Origin: JBAUHN01 sp049680295
GTDB lineage: Bacteria; Pseudomonadota; Alphaproteobacteria; Rhodobacterales; Rhodobacteraceae
DNA length: 43,705 nucleotides
Direction: 5' to 3'
NCBI GenBank assembly: GCA_049680295.1
Contig: JBAUHN010000180.1
Coordinates: 1 to 43,705, forward strand
Part shown: positions 1 through 8,465 of the stretch, one piece after another
Layout: each line of letters begins with the position of its first letter
Numbering within the stretch: position 1 is the stretch's first letter
Translations under genes and position numbers: made by a program
The notes under the pieces: generated by a model
Seen by the model: the letters and a program-made list of their open reading frames with translations, nothing else
Told to the model about the DNA's origin: nothing
Databases searched by the model: none

Positions 1-738
1 GTATTGGTCGTCGGGGCTTCTGCCTCGGGGTTGCAACTGGCCCGCGAAATCCAGGCGTCCGGGCGTCAGGTCACGCTGGCCGTCGGCAATCACCTGCGTC
101 TGCCACGCGTCTATCGCGGAATAGACATCGCCATGTGGCTTGAGCTGATCGGCGCGACAACCATTCCATATGACAAAGTAGATGACATCACCCGTGTCAG
201 GCGGACACCGTCTTTGCCGCTGGTTGCAGGCGAAACCATCGACCTAAATACGTTGCAGGAAACTGGGGTCGAAATCACCGGCCGTCTGGTCGCCATGAAC
301 AATGCGCGCGCCTTGTTTTCCGGCTCGTTGTTCAATCTCTGCACCGGGGCTGATCTGAAAATGAACCGCCTTTTGACCTCAATCGACGATTGGGTTGACG
401 ATCATGGCTTGTCAAATCTTTTCGCACCAGTCGAACGGTTCGCGCCCACCGCGCCGCCCGCAGCACCACGCCTTAGCGTTGATCTGATCGCTGAAGGATT
501 TGGGTCAATCTTATGGGCAACCGGCTACCACCCGGATTTCCGCTGGCTCAACCTGCCGGTTTTCGACGCAAAAGGTGCGCTGAAACACGAGGGCGGCGTT
601 GTCGCGCAGGGGCTTTATGCAATGGGCCTGCCCTATCTGCGGCAGCGTAAATCGACATTCATCGACGGGGCCAGTGACGACGCAAACGCCCTTGCCGACC
701 ACCTGATCACTGGCCTGCCCCGTCAAATGGCCGCCTGA
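1..738 (+). CDS. FAD/NAD(P)-dependent flavoprotein, C-terminal part (5' truncated)
   Basis: The frame is open from base 1 and stops at 736-738, so the gene starts outside the window. The visible 245 residues begin inside a Rossmann fold: a VVGASASG motif at the very start binds the second nucleotide (NAD(P)H) in flavin-containing monooxygenase and CzcO-like proteins. Near residue 175 an ATGYHPDF motif matches the conserved ATG segment in the C-terminal part of these flavoproteins. The usual N-terminal FAD-binding half is missing because of the window edge. The next flavoprotein gene follows after 21 bases and is probably co-transcribed. The substrate cannot be read from the sequence. The family is fairly sure and the specific function unknown. 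Confidence 0.75.
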   Translation, partial: VLVVGASASGLQLAREIQASGRQVTLAVGNHLRLPRVYRGIDIAMWLELIGATTIPYDKVDDITRVRRTPSLPLVAGETIDLNTLQETGVEITGRLVAMNNARALFSGSLFNLCTGADLKMNRLLTSIDDWVDDHGLSNLFAPVERFAPTAPPAAPRLSVDLIAEGFGSILWATGYHPDFRWLNLPVFDAKGALKHEGGVVAQGLYAMGLPYLRQRKSTFIDGASDDANALADHLITGLPRQMAA

Positions 739-759
739 GATACGCAAAGGAGTAGAAAC

Positions 760-1920
760 ATGACTTATCAATTCGCAAACAACCGGTATGACGCGATCAT
801 CATTGGCGCGCGCTGCGCAGGCGCTGCGACGGGCATGTTAATGGCCCGAAACGGCGCGAAAGTTCTGATCGTCGATCGCGAAAAGGAAATTCATGATACG
901 CTGTCGACCCATGCGCTGATGCGCCCTGCGGTGACACTGCTGGATCAATGGGGTCTTTTGCCCGGCATCCAAAACGATGGCACGCCTGCGGTTCGCAGCA
1001 CGCATTTCCACTATGGGGATGAACGGATCGACGTGCCCATCAAACCTTGCGGCAATGCCATCGGTCTTTATGCACCACGGCGATGGTTGCTGGACCGGGT
1101 TTTGCGGGATGCGGCCGAAGACGCTGGTGCTGAGGTGCATGGTGGCACGAACTTAGTTTCCGTTGCGAAAGCCGCCTCGGGGCGGATCGTGGGGGCGGAT
1201 TTACGTCACCCGGATGGAACCGTTCAGCGGGTTTTCTGTGATCTGCTGATCGGTGCGGATGGGCGGCGCTCAACCGTCGCCGAGAGTGTTGGCGCACGGA
1301 TTGTCGCGCAGTCGCCTGACCGTTCTGCGGCGATTTATACCTATGTCGACGGCCTGCCAAATCAGGGGTACCGTTGGTACTATGGCGATCAGGTCACGGC
1401 TGGCCTGATCCCGACGACGCATGGCATGCATTGCCTGTTTGTTTCTTGCAAGCCTGATACTTTTACTACGCGGTTCGGGAAAGATGCCTTTGGTGGTATG
1501 CTGCAAATACTCGCCACATGGGCGCCCGAAATCGCGGCGGATCTTAAAAGGCGCGGTCCGGCGGAAAAGATCCGTCGCTTTCCCGGTGCGGCAGGCCACA
1601 TGCGCGATTGCGCCGGTCCAGGATGGGCGCTGGTTGGCGACGCGGGTTACTTTAAGGATCCGGCCACGGCACATGGCATCACGGATGCATTTCTAGATGC
1701 AAACCGACTGGCCAGCGCTGCATTGACCAGCCCCGGTGATCTGCGCGCATATCAGCGACAACGCGATCAGCACGCGCCAACACTTTTTCGGCTCACTCAG
1801 GAAATCGCATCGTTGCAATGGGATTTCGACAGGCTGAAGGCACTGCACATGGATCTCACACAGTTCATGAAAGCTGAACAAGATGCCGTGCAGACGCCTG
1901 CGTTTGCAACCGCGGCTTAA
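760..1920 (+). CDS. FAD-dependent monooxygenase / geranylgeranyl-reductase-like oxidoreductase
   Basis: A complete 386-residue protein. It begins with a Rossmann dinucleotide-binding fold (AIIIGARCAGAATG, about residues 13-26), has an LIGADGRRS motif near residue 165 (the GD-type motif of group A flavin monooxygenases) and a WALVGDAGYFKDP motif near residue 290 that contacts the FAD ribityl and pyrophosphate. This is the layout of the p-hydroxybenzoate-hydroxylase and geranylgeranyl-reductase superfamily. A good ribosome-binding site (AAAGGAG, 746-752) supports the ATG at 760. It lies 21 bases after another flavoprotein, so the two probably act in one oxidation pathway. The substrate is not identifiable. 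Confidence 0.8.
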   Translation: MTYQFANNRYDAIIIGARCAGAATGMLMARNGAKVLIVDREKEIHDTLSTHALMRPAVTLLDQWGLLPGIQNDGTPAVRSTHFHYGDERIDVPIKPCGNAIGLYAPRRWLLDRVLRDAAEDAGAEVHGGTNLVSVAKAASGRIVGADLRHPDGTVQRVFCDLLIGADGRRSTVAESVGARIVAQSPDRSAAIYTYVDGLPNQGYRWYYGDQVTAGLIPTTHGMHCLFVSCKPDTFTTRFGKDAFGGMLQILATWAPEIAADLKRRGPAEKIRRFPGAAGHMRDCAGPGWALVGDAGYFKDPATAHGITDAFLDANRLASAALTSPGDLRAYQRQRDQHAPTLFRLTQEIASLQWDFDRLKALHMDLTQFMKAEQDAVQTPAFATAA

Positions 1921-1930
1921 GGACGGTCAC

Positions 1931-1984
1931 CATAGGGCGCGCTTGCTGGTCGAAGCCTTTGTCACCAATCGAACCTGCCCTATG
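1931..1984. repeat. Inverted repeat between convergent genes, possible terminator
   Basis: CATAGGGC at 1931-1938 is the exact reverse complement of GCCCTATG at 1977-1984, with a 38-base loop. It spans the end of the rightward flavoprotein gene and the stop codon of the leftward aminotransferase gene. The position suits a bidirectional terminator, but the loop is long and there is no T tract, so this may be chance. Confidence 0.25.
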
Positions 1985-3176
1985 TGCGGCCTTCAGATAG
2001 AAAGGTTTTGACCAGACCAATGATTTTTTCAAGGTGCGCGTCCGTCAGGTTCTGGTGCAATGGAATGTTGAGTGTGATTTCATTGGCCAGTTCGGCGCCT
2101 GGCAAAACAACGTCTGAATTGAAGTGTTTTATCAGGTGCAGCGGATAGTACCGGAACGTGCAATACACTCCGTTCTCGGCCAGATAAGCCGCAAGGGCGT
2201 CTCGCTTGTCGCCCACTTGTATCCAATACATAAAATAGGCGCTCTTGTAGCCCTTGGCTGGCTCAGGTGGCCGAAGAAGCCCTTCGACGCCGGCGAAAGC
2301 TTTTTGGTACGTGTCCCAGACCTTTTTGCGGCGCCGCGTGGTCGCAGGCAGTTTCTTAAGCTGCACACGACCAATGGCAGCAAGAATATCGTTTGATATG
2401 TGACGCCCGGCAATTTCTTGTAGTTCGTATTCCCACCAGCGTGTCGGTTTGGATTTGGTTAATGCATCGAGACCCGAGCGGGTTTTGTCACCGAGACCTA
2501 AGAACCGATGGGATTTAGCCAGTTCGGCAACGGCCGTATCGCGAATAGCAAGGCCACCGCCATCGCCCATAGACACTGCCTTTACAGCATTGAAGCTAAA
2601 AACACCGATATCGCCAAATGTACCGCAAGCGCGCCCGTTGATGCTGGCTGGAAAAGCAACTGCCGCGTCTTCGATAATGGCAATGTCTGATCCGCACGCC
2701 TGCAAAATAGCTTCCATGTCACACGGGTGTCCGCCGTAGTGCAATACGATAACGGCGCGGGTTTTATGGGTGATCAGGCGGGTAATTTCGTCGGCAGTGA
2801 TGTTCAGCGTATGTGGATCTACATCCGCAAAGATCGGTGTCGCGCCAACCTCGACAATGGCACTGGCGCAGGCAATAAAATTGATCGAACTGACAATGAC
2901 CTCGTCACCGGGTTTGATATCCAATGCCTTCACGGCCAGAAAAATCGACGCCGTCCCGCTGCTGGTAAGCAAGAAATTTTCGGTTTTGAGGGTTGTTGCC
3001 AAATCTGCTTCAAAAGCATCGCACACCGGCCCCTTGCCCAGCCATTGGCTGTCAAACACCGTGCCGACCGCATCAAGTTCCTCTTTGCCTAGGGAATTTG
3101 AAAACACCTGGATGTAGTCTTGTGGCAAATCCGCTGACAAATCCCGATCCCTTTTCCTTAGCCCAACGTCAGGCAA
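1980..3176 (-). CDS. DegT/DnrJ/EryC1/StrS family PLP-dependent aminotransferase
   Basis: A 398-residue fold-type I PLP enzyme of the sugar-aminotransferase family. Such enzymes transfer an amino group to a keto-sugar nucleotide during surface-polysaccharide or antibiotic-sugar synthesis. Visible motifs are LLTSSGTASIFLA (PLP phosphate binding, about residue 75), IIEDAAVAF (the Asp that contacts the pyridine nitrogen, about 165) and FSFNAVKAVSMGDGG with the Schiff-base lysine near residue 195. The longest frame starts with TTG at 3176. A purine-rich AAGGAAAAGGG lies just inside it, so the real start may be a TTG or GTG 12-23 codons downstream. No other sugar gene lies nearby, so this is an orphan and its substrate is open. 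Confidence 0.85.
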   Translation of the reverse strand: MPDVGLRKRDRDLSADLPQDYIQVFSNSLGKEELDAVGTVFDSQWLGKGPVCDAFEADLATTLKTENFLLTSSGTASIFLAVKALDIKPGDEVIVSSINFIACASAIVEVGATPIFADVDPHTLNITADEITRLITHKTRAVIVLHYGGHPCDMEAILQACGSDIAIIEDAAVAFPASINGRACGTFGDIGVFSFNAVKAVSMGDGGGLAIRDTAVAELAKSHRFLGLGDKTRSGLDALTKSKPTRWWEYELQEIAGRHISNDILAAIGRVQLKKLPATTRRRKKVWDTYQKAFAGVEGLLRPPEPAKGYKSAYFMYWIQVGDKRDALAAYLAENGVYCTFRYYPLHLIKHFNSDVVLPGAELANEITLNIPLHQNLTDAHLEKIIGLVKTFLSEGRT

Positions 3177-3621
3177 TCTTGTGGCATGGTCTACAAGAAC
3201 GTGAATGCCGTCAACAAAAGTCAGCCAAAACGCTGTTCTTTAAGCGAAATTACATTCCGCTGCGACTAAAAAGCCCGGTTTTCAAGTCTGGGTTATTTAC
3301 CAAACCCTAATATGAGCAGTCAAAAAGAACGCGTTGAGGCAGGAATCACCACTGCAGGGATTGGACTAACATGTTGCATCTACAGATTTTTCCCGAAATG
3401 CGTGCATAGCAAAATCAGCATTTATTCATTGAAAGCAACAGCTTAACTGGCAACAGCCATCACCAGCATCATCAAAGTTTCTCTTTTGCGCCGCATTGTT
3501 GACGATTTCTGAGCCGATCAGATTAAGGCAGATTCCTAATGAAGTATTAAGACGTGGCCCTGCAGGGTGTCGATGCCTGCTCCGCGTTGGAACCAGTGAA
3601 TCTTGGGAGCGGGAAACCACG
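3177..3621. other. Gene-free divergent region upstream of the kinase
   Basis: These 445 bases separate the leftward aminotransferase from the rightward kinase and must hold promoters for both. An open frame beginning with TTG at 3496 runs into the kinase, but its first 42 residues do not resemble a kinase and have no ribosome-binding site. I see no tRNA, repeat or convincing -35/-10 pair. One isolated TTAAC half-site lies near 3443. Confidence 0.5.
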
Positions 3622-5826
3622 ATGGCGATGAATGAAACTGTGCAGTTTGAAGACGGGCAAGATCAGCTGGATGAGCTGCTGCCCGGATCTACGTTGCTGC
3701 ATGGTCAGTACACGATCACGCGTTTTCTGAACAACGGTGGCTTTGGCATAACCTATCTGGCCAAAGACAGTCTGGACCGCGTTGTCGTTATCAAAGAATG
3801 CTTCGCGGATGCATTTTGCCGTCGCACAAATACGATCGTTACTGCCAGATCACGGGCCTACCAGAATGAAGTGAAGTCGATCGTGCGGCACTTCTTGCAA
3901 GAGGCGCACAGGCAATCAAAGCTTGTCCATCCCAACATCGTCGGCGTGCACCAGGTCTTTGAAGACAATGACACAGCCTATATGGCGCTGGATTATATTG
4001 ACGGCAAAGATCTGATGGATATCCTAGAAGATCCGAGCACGACGCTTAGTCCTAAACAAATTGTCAACCTGACCCGCAAGCTGCTGGATGCTGTTGGGTT
4101 TGTTCACACCCATGGCTTGCTGCACCGTGACATTTCGCCAGACAACGTTTTGCTGACGGAAACCGGTGAACCCATTTTGATTGATTTTGGTGCGGCGCGT
4201 GAACATGACGTAGCGTCGGCACGCAAACATTCAGCATTGCGCGTCGTTAAAGACGGCTATTCACCACAAGAATTCTATATCGCGGGCAGCGAACAAGGCC
4301 CCTGGAGCGATCTTTATGCATTGGCTGCAACCCTATATCACCTGATCAAAGGCGAAGCACCTGTAAATGGCCAACAAAGGCTGGCATCCCTTGCCGAGCA
4401 AAAAGGCGACCCCTACGAAAAGCTGGCCGGAAACATCAAAGGATACCCGGCGCATTTCCTGGAAGCCATCGACAAAGCCCTGATCACTTTGCCGCAAGAG
4501 CGTTTGCAAACAGCCGCACTGTGGCTGGAAATGCTGGATCAGGATAATGCCCAAGACAAGCATGCAGCGAAAGCCGCCAATGCGTTGACGGAATTGAATT
4601 CGCAAGACGAGATTGAGCCAGCACCCAAAGGCAAGGCCAAGTTTCTGTTGCTGGGAGGTGCCGTCGCAATCGCAGCTATTGGGGCTATTGCCTATGTCTC
4701 GAACAGTTCAAAGACCGCGCCGCCTGCGCAATTCAGCGCGCCGCCAAACACCCCTTCCGAGACACCGCGGAACGAACCGGTTGTGATCACCGCTCCGGTC
4801 GAAACTGAATTCGAAATGGAAGGTGCCGCCGATGTATTTGCAGCGGTATCAACAGCCGTAAAGGCCGCAGAAGCTGAGGCCGAAGCCACAAAGGCTGCCG
4901 AGCAAAAGGCAGCGGCAGAAACCGCGGCGCTTGCGGCCGCAGCGCAAAAAGCGGCAGACGCCGAAGCAGCCGAATTGGAAGCGGCGGCGGCTGAGAAAGC
5001 ACGGGCCGCAGCCCAAGCAGCGGCCCAAGCGGCACAAGCAAAAGCTGCACAAGAAGCCGCAGAAAAGGCAGCAATCGACAAGGCTGCAGCGCAGGCCGCT
5101 GTGGCAGAAGCCGCAGCAATAGAAACGGCGGCAGCAGAGGCCGCAGCAGCCGCAGAAATCGCCGCGCAAAAGGCGGCGCAAGAAGCTGCATTAAAGCCAT
5201 TGTTACAGCAGCAGATAAGCTTTTCTCTTTGGGACATTGAAATCCCCTTCCAGTATTTACAACATAGCGTTCGCAACAGTGAACCTGTTCTGATTACAGG
5301 CGTTCCGGTTGGTGAAAACCTAAATCCCGCCGGTGACTGGATTGCCGAAGGTGTGGAAATATTTTCGGTAAACAACAACCCCCTCACTAAAGGCATTTCA
5401 TTTGCCACGCTCTTGTTGAACGATCTTGTTGTTGATCCCGACGGGCTGATGCGCGCTTCTGTGCGTTACAAAGCGCCTGCAAAAAACAAATTTGAGTTTG
5501 GGTTGATTGCAGTTCCGGTTGTTCGAAAAGCGGGCCTTGCCGATGGCACATTGCTGGAAATGCACATGGTGAACGACAAATGGGTGACGAAAGTCACCGA
5601 GGTCGAAAACGAACAATCAGACCTGCGCAGCGGTGACACATTGATCGCGGAAACAACAACCGGCACGGCATTGGACACCACCGACGCGCTTGAACGGGCG
5701 CTGCACACGTTGGTTGCACGCAAGCTTGACACAGCGCGCATCCGGGTGCGGCGAAACGGCGGCGAACTGACCGTCGATGTAGCACTGCAACGCCAAAATG
5801 AGGCGGAGAAATCAACCCTTCAATGA
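3622..5826 (+). CDS. Transmembrane Ser/Thr protein kinase with Ala-rich stalk and PDZ-like extracytoplasmic end
   Basis: A 734-residue Hanks-type kinase. Residues 29-305 carry a glycine loop (NNGGFGITY), K58 in VVIKE, E83 as the likely helix-C glutamate, HRDISPDN (168-175), DFG (188-190) and an activation segment ending in GYSPQEFY. All catalytic residues are present. One membrane helix lies at 341-360. Residues 401-525 are an Ala/Glu/Lys repeat, probably a long helical or coiled-coil stalk, and 530-724 form a beta-rich domain whose second half looks PDZ-like (RSGDTLIAE, VRRNGGELTVDV). The kinase end should face the cytoplasm and the C-terminus the periplasm. The start was set at ATG 3622 behind GGGAGCGGGAAA because the longer TTG frame adds non-conserved sequence. 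Two secreted LysM proteins follow, and an FHA protein and a PP2C phosphatase lie downstream. Ligand and targets are unknown. Confidence 0.9.
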   Translation: MAMNETVQFEDGQDQLDELLPGSTLLHGQYTITRFLNNGGFGITYLAKDSLDRVVVIKECFADAFCRRTNTIVTARSRAYQNEVKSIVRHFLQEAHRQSKLVHPNIVGVHQVFEDNDTAYMALDYIDGKDLMDILEDPSTTLSPKQIVNLTRKLLDAVGFVHTHGLLHRDISPDNVLLTETGEPILIDFGAAREHDVASARKHSALRVVKDGYSPQEFYIAGSEQGPWSDLYALAATLYHLIKGEAPVNGQQRLASLAEQKGDPYEKLAGNIKGYPAHFLEAIDKALITLPQERLQTAALWLEMLDQDNAQDKHAAKAANALTELNSQDEIEPAPKGKAKFLLLGGAVAIAAIGAIAYVSNSSKTAPPAQFSAPPNTPSETPRNEPVVITAPVETEFEMEGAADVFAAVSTAVKAAEAEAEATKAAEQKAAAETAALAAAAQKAADAEAAELEAAAAEKARAAAQAAAQAAQAKAAQEAAEKAAIDKAAAQAAVAEAAAIETAAAEAAAAAEIAAQKAAQEAALKPLLQQQISFSLWDIEIPFQYLQHSVRNSEPVLITGVPVGENLNPAGDWIAEGVEIFSVNNNPLTKGISFATLLLNDLVVDPDGLMRASVRYKAPAKNKFEFGLIAVPVVRKAGLADGTLLEMHMVNDKWVTKVTEVENEQSDLRSGDTLIAETTTGTALDTTDALERALHTLVARKLDTARIRVRRNGGELTVDVALQRQNEAEKSTLQ

Positions 5827-5916
5827 CCGATAAATTGATCGCAACCCGACACGTGAAACAAATTGGCACATGCTGAATTCCAGCTCCGCCATTCCCGGTA
5901 CCAAAGGAACATCTGA

Positions 5917-6966
5917 ATGAAACAAAGCACCACAATGCTTGGCGCATCGGCGCTGGTCTTGAGCCTGACCGCTGGCGCGACAATGGCGCAGGAGGCGTGC
6001 AAGACTTACAGAGTCGGGCCTGGCGATACTTTGGTCAAAATCTCGCGTGCGGCCTATGGCGAAGACCTGTTTCGCATGATTTACGATGCCAACAAAGAAA
6101 ACATCGGACGCAATCCGGATGTCATCACCGTTGGGACGTTGCTGCGCCTGCCCTGCCTCACAAACACGGCGGCAGTGGATGCAGTCGCTGCACCCGCGTC
6201 GCAAGATAGCGCCGAACCAATAGTTCTTATTACCGGAAACGATTTCCCGCCCTTTACCGACGAAAGCCTGCCGAGCCGTGGGCTGTTCACCGAACTTGTG
6301 GAAACCGCAGCCTATCGCGCAGCACCGCAACAATCGCTGAATGTAAAATTCGTTAACGATTGGGACGCGCATCTGGAAACTTTGTTGCCGGCAATGGCAT
6401 TCAGCGGATCCTTTCCATGGAGCCGCCCCGATTGCGAACAACCCGCGACCTTGTCGACCGGCGATAAGAACCGCTGTGACAACTATCTCTATTCAGATCC
6501 GTTTTATGAAATCGTAGACGGCTATTTTGCGCGCAACGGCAGCGGCTATGAAACCGCAACGTCACATGATGAACTGATCGGCGCAAATATTTGCCGCCCC
6601 GAGGGCTATTCAACCGGCCCATTGGATCAGGTTGGTCTTCGTGAGCCAGAGGTTAAACTGGTGCGCCCGGTCAATGTGTCGACCTGTTTTGAAGAGTTGT
6701 TCATCGGAACCGTCGACATTGTCGCCATTGACAGCCAAGTGGCGGTTGAGACCATTGCTGCCCTTGGGTTGAAAAACGAAATCACTGAAAACCCAAATCT
6801 TGGCGCCGTCGATGCGCTGTATGTCCTTGTCCATAAGGATCAAGAAAGAGCTGCCGAAACGCTGGATATTCTCAACCGCGGACTGCGCGAAATGCAAGAA
6901 TCCGGAGAATGGTTCGAAATTGTATCCACAACTCTAGAACGGAGAATGGTGGCGCAAACCAATTAA
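5917..6966 (+). CDS. Secreted LysM plus solute-binding-protein (SBP3-like) fusion, copy 1
   Basis: A 349-residue protein. Residues 1-24 are a Sec signal peptide (cleavage after MAQE-like TMAQ). A LysM domain at about 29-80 has the YRVGPGDTLVKIS opening and an asparagine-rich second half; LysM normally binds peptidoglycan glycan chains. From about residue 100 there is a type-3 periplasmic binding-protein fold, shown by VLITGNDFPPFTDE, an SDPFYEIVDGYFA segment and the REMQESGEWFEI ending common in amino-acid-binding proteins. There are several cysteines (for example CEQ, CDN, CRPE, CFEE), which fit periplasmic disulfides. AAAGGA at 5903-5908 supports ATG 5917. No ABC permease or ATPase gene is nearby, so this is more likely a sensor or ligand presenter than part of an importer. 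It is paralogous to the next gene. Confidence 0.85.
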   Translation: MKQSTTMLGASALVLSLTAGATMAQEACKTYRVGPGDTLVKISRAAYGEDLFRMIYDANKENIGRNPDVITVGTLLRLPCLTNTAAVDAVAAPASQDSAEPIVLITGNDFPPFTDESLPSRGLFTELVETAAYRAAPQQSLNVKFVNDWDAHLETLLPAMAFSGSFPWSRPDCEQPATLSTGDKNRCDNYLYSDPFYEIVDGYFARNGSGYETATSHDELIGANICRPEGYSTGPLDQVGLREPEVKLVRPVNVSTCFEELFIGTVDIVAIDSQVAVETIAALGLKNEITENPNLGAVDALYVLVHKDQERAAETLDILNRGLREMQESGEWFEIVSTTLERRMVAQTN

Positions 6967-7079
6967 CGATGTGTCTTTTGGGCGATTGAAAATGAATTGC
7001 CTGATGTCCCCCCCAATACTGTGGTTGGCCAAGAAACCAATGCCAAACAGCACGAAACTAAGAGAAAGAGGTCCAAAAA

Positions 7080-8177
7080 ATGATGAGCAACACAAAAACG
7101 TATACCCGTCTGGGTGCAATCCTTGCCGCCGCAATTATGTTGCCGGTGGCCGCATCTGCGCAAGAAGCCTGTAATCCGTATACGGTTCAAGTCGGCGACA
7201 GCCTGGGCACAATTGCCCAAACCGCCTACGGCAGCTTTGATTATCAAATGATTTTCAACGCAAACCGAACTGCGATTACCAACCCCAACAGCCTTGAGCC
7301 AGGAACGGTTTTGCAACTTCCTTGTGCGGATGGATCGCTTACCGAAGGTGTCGATGTCGCAGACACCATCAAGCAAGAAGAAGAAAAACAAGCCAGCCGT
7401 CCCAAATCTAACGTCTATGCGCCGCCCATTAAGATGGTTTCAGGCTCAGGCTGGGCACCGTTCACCGGTGAAGAATTGAAGGGCGGCGGCATGTTCGTGC
7501 GTCTGGCAACGACAGCCCTGAACCGCGGCGGCAATGATCGCGACTACAACGTCAGCTTTGTCGAGGACTGGGGCTCGCACCGCGACACGTTGCTGCCCAT
7601 TGGTGCGTTCGATATCTCGATCGCATGGTTGATCCCGGAGGATTGTTCGAATCCAGCTGAACTGGACGACGACAGCGCCCGCCGCTGTACCGAGCTGGAC
7701 CACACATTGCCGATCTACGAAGCCGTAGGCGCCTATTGGTCGATGCCAGACAACAAATACGCGAATGTCACCCAGTTCTCGGACTACGCTGGTGCCGTAA
7801 TCTGCCGCCCGGAAAGCTGGTCACTGAACGACATTACAAGCGAAGGTCTGGTCGAGCCGATTGTGACCATGATCCACCCGGCGACAGCGCGTGAATGCAT
7901 TGAGGCACTGCTGAAAGGCGAAGCCGATATGGCACCACTGGACATCGAAACCGGTGGCGCATCGGTTGCCGAAATCGAAGAGGCGCGCGGCGTTGTGCAA
8001 CCCAACCCGAACCTGTCCAAACTGCAGCAGATTTCCTTTGTGACCCATAAAACCAACCCGCGCGGTCGTGTCTATATGGCGATGCTGAACAAAGGCTTGA
8101 ACGAAATGCGCGAAAGTGGCGAATGGTATGCGATCATCGCCGACAGCCTTGCCGACTTTAACAAGGTGTCAAACTAA
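7080..8177 (+). CDS. Secreted LysM plus solute-binding-protein (SBP3-like) fusion, copy 2
   Basis: A 365-residue paralogue of the preceding gene with the same order of parts: signal peptide (1-28, ending SASAQ), LysM domain (YTVQVGDSLGTIAQ, about 34-84), a charged linker rich in E, K and Q, then an SBP3-like domain (GSGWAPFTGEEL to MRESGEWYAII). Cysteines recur at matching places (DCSNP, RRCTE, ICRPES, ARECIE). The two copies differ clearly in sequence, so the duplication is old and both are probably functional. The start is ATG at 7080, with a second ATG immediately after, behind AGAGGTCC. With the membrane kinase upstream, these are candidates to deliver a cell-wall or metabolite signal to its periplasmic domain. 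That is inference from gene order. Confidence 0.85.
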   Translation: MMSNTKTYTRLGAILAAAIMLPVAASAQEACNPYTVQVGDSLGTIAQTAYGSFDYQMIFNANRTAITNPNSLEPGTVLQLPCADGSLTEGVDVADTIKQEEEKQASRPKSNVYAPPIKMVSGSGWAPFTGEELKGGGMFVRLATTALNRGGNDRDYNVSFVEDWGSHRDTLLPIGAFDISIAWLIPEDCSNPAELDDDSARRCTELDHTLPIYEAVGAYWSMPDNKYANVTQFSDYAGAVICRPESWSLNDITSEGLVEPIVTMIHPATARECIEALLKGEADMAPLDIETGGASVAEIEEARGVVQPNPNLSKLQQISFVTHKTNPRGRVYMAMLNKGLNEMRESGEWYAIIADSLADFNKVSN

Positions 8178-8189
8178 ACACATCATCCC

Positions 8190-8221
8190 GTCGTTGGCAG
8201 TCAGACTTGATTGCCAACGAC
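8190..8221. repeat. Perfect 10-bp hairpin after the second LysM gene
   Basis: GTCGTTGGCA (8190-8199) pairs exactly with TGCCAACGAC (8212-8221) across a 12-base loop, starting 12 bases after the stop codon of the LysM gene. No T tract follows directly, so it is either an atypical terminator or an mRNA-stabilising hairpin that separates the sensor genes from the FHA-phosphatase-GTPase genes. The rest of the 288-base gap up to 8465 shows nothing I recognise apart from a T run at about 8350-8357. Confidence 0.5.
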
Positions 8222-8465
8222 ACCCGGCATGTGTGTGCGGTCGCACAACACGTTCGAAGAACCACAAGGCACCAGTTTCAAAACAGCACGCATTGATAAC
8301 GATGGCCCGAGCCACAAAGCGCCCGCTCTTTGAAACGCCAGATTCAAGCCTTTTTTTCGACAAAGTGAACTGAAAAAAACAGGCCAAGATTCCTGCGCAC
8401 ATGTGTCTCAGGCCCTTTGGGCTGACTTGCGGTGGGCAAAATGGGCAACAAAAGGGCTAATCAGT

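Noticed and set aside
4692..5408. Large open frames antisense to the kinase stalk
   Set aside because: They are Ala-, Leu- or Cys-rich mirror images of the repetitive Ala/Glu codons, with no ribosome-binding site or motif.
8190..8221. Hairpin called as a standard rho-independent terminator
   Set aside because: The stem is perfect but no T tract follows, so it is listed only as an inverted repeat.
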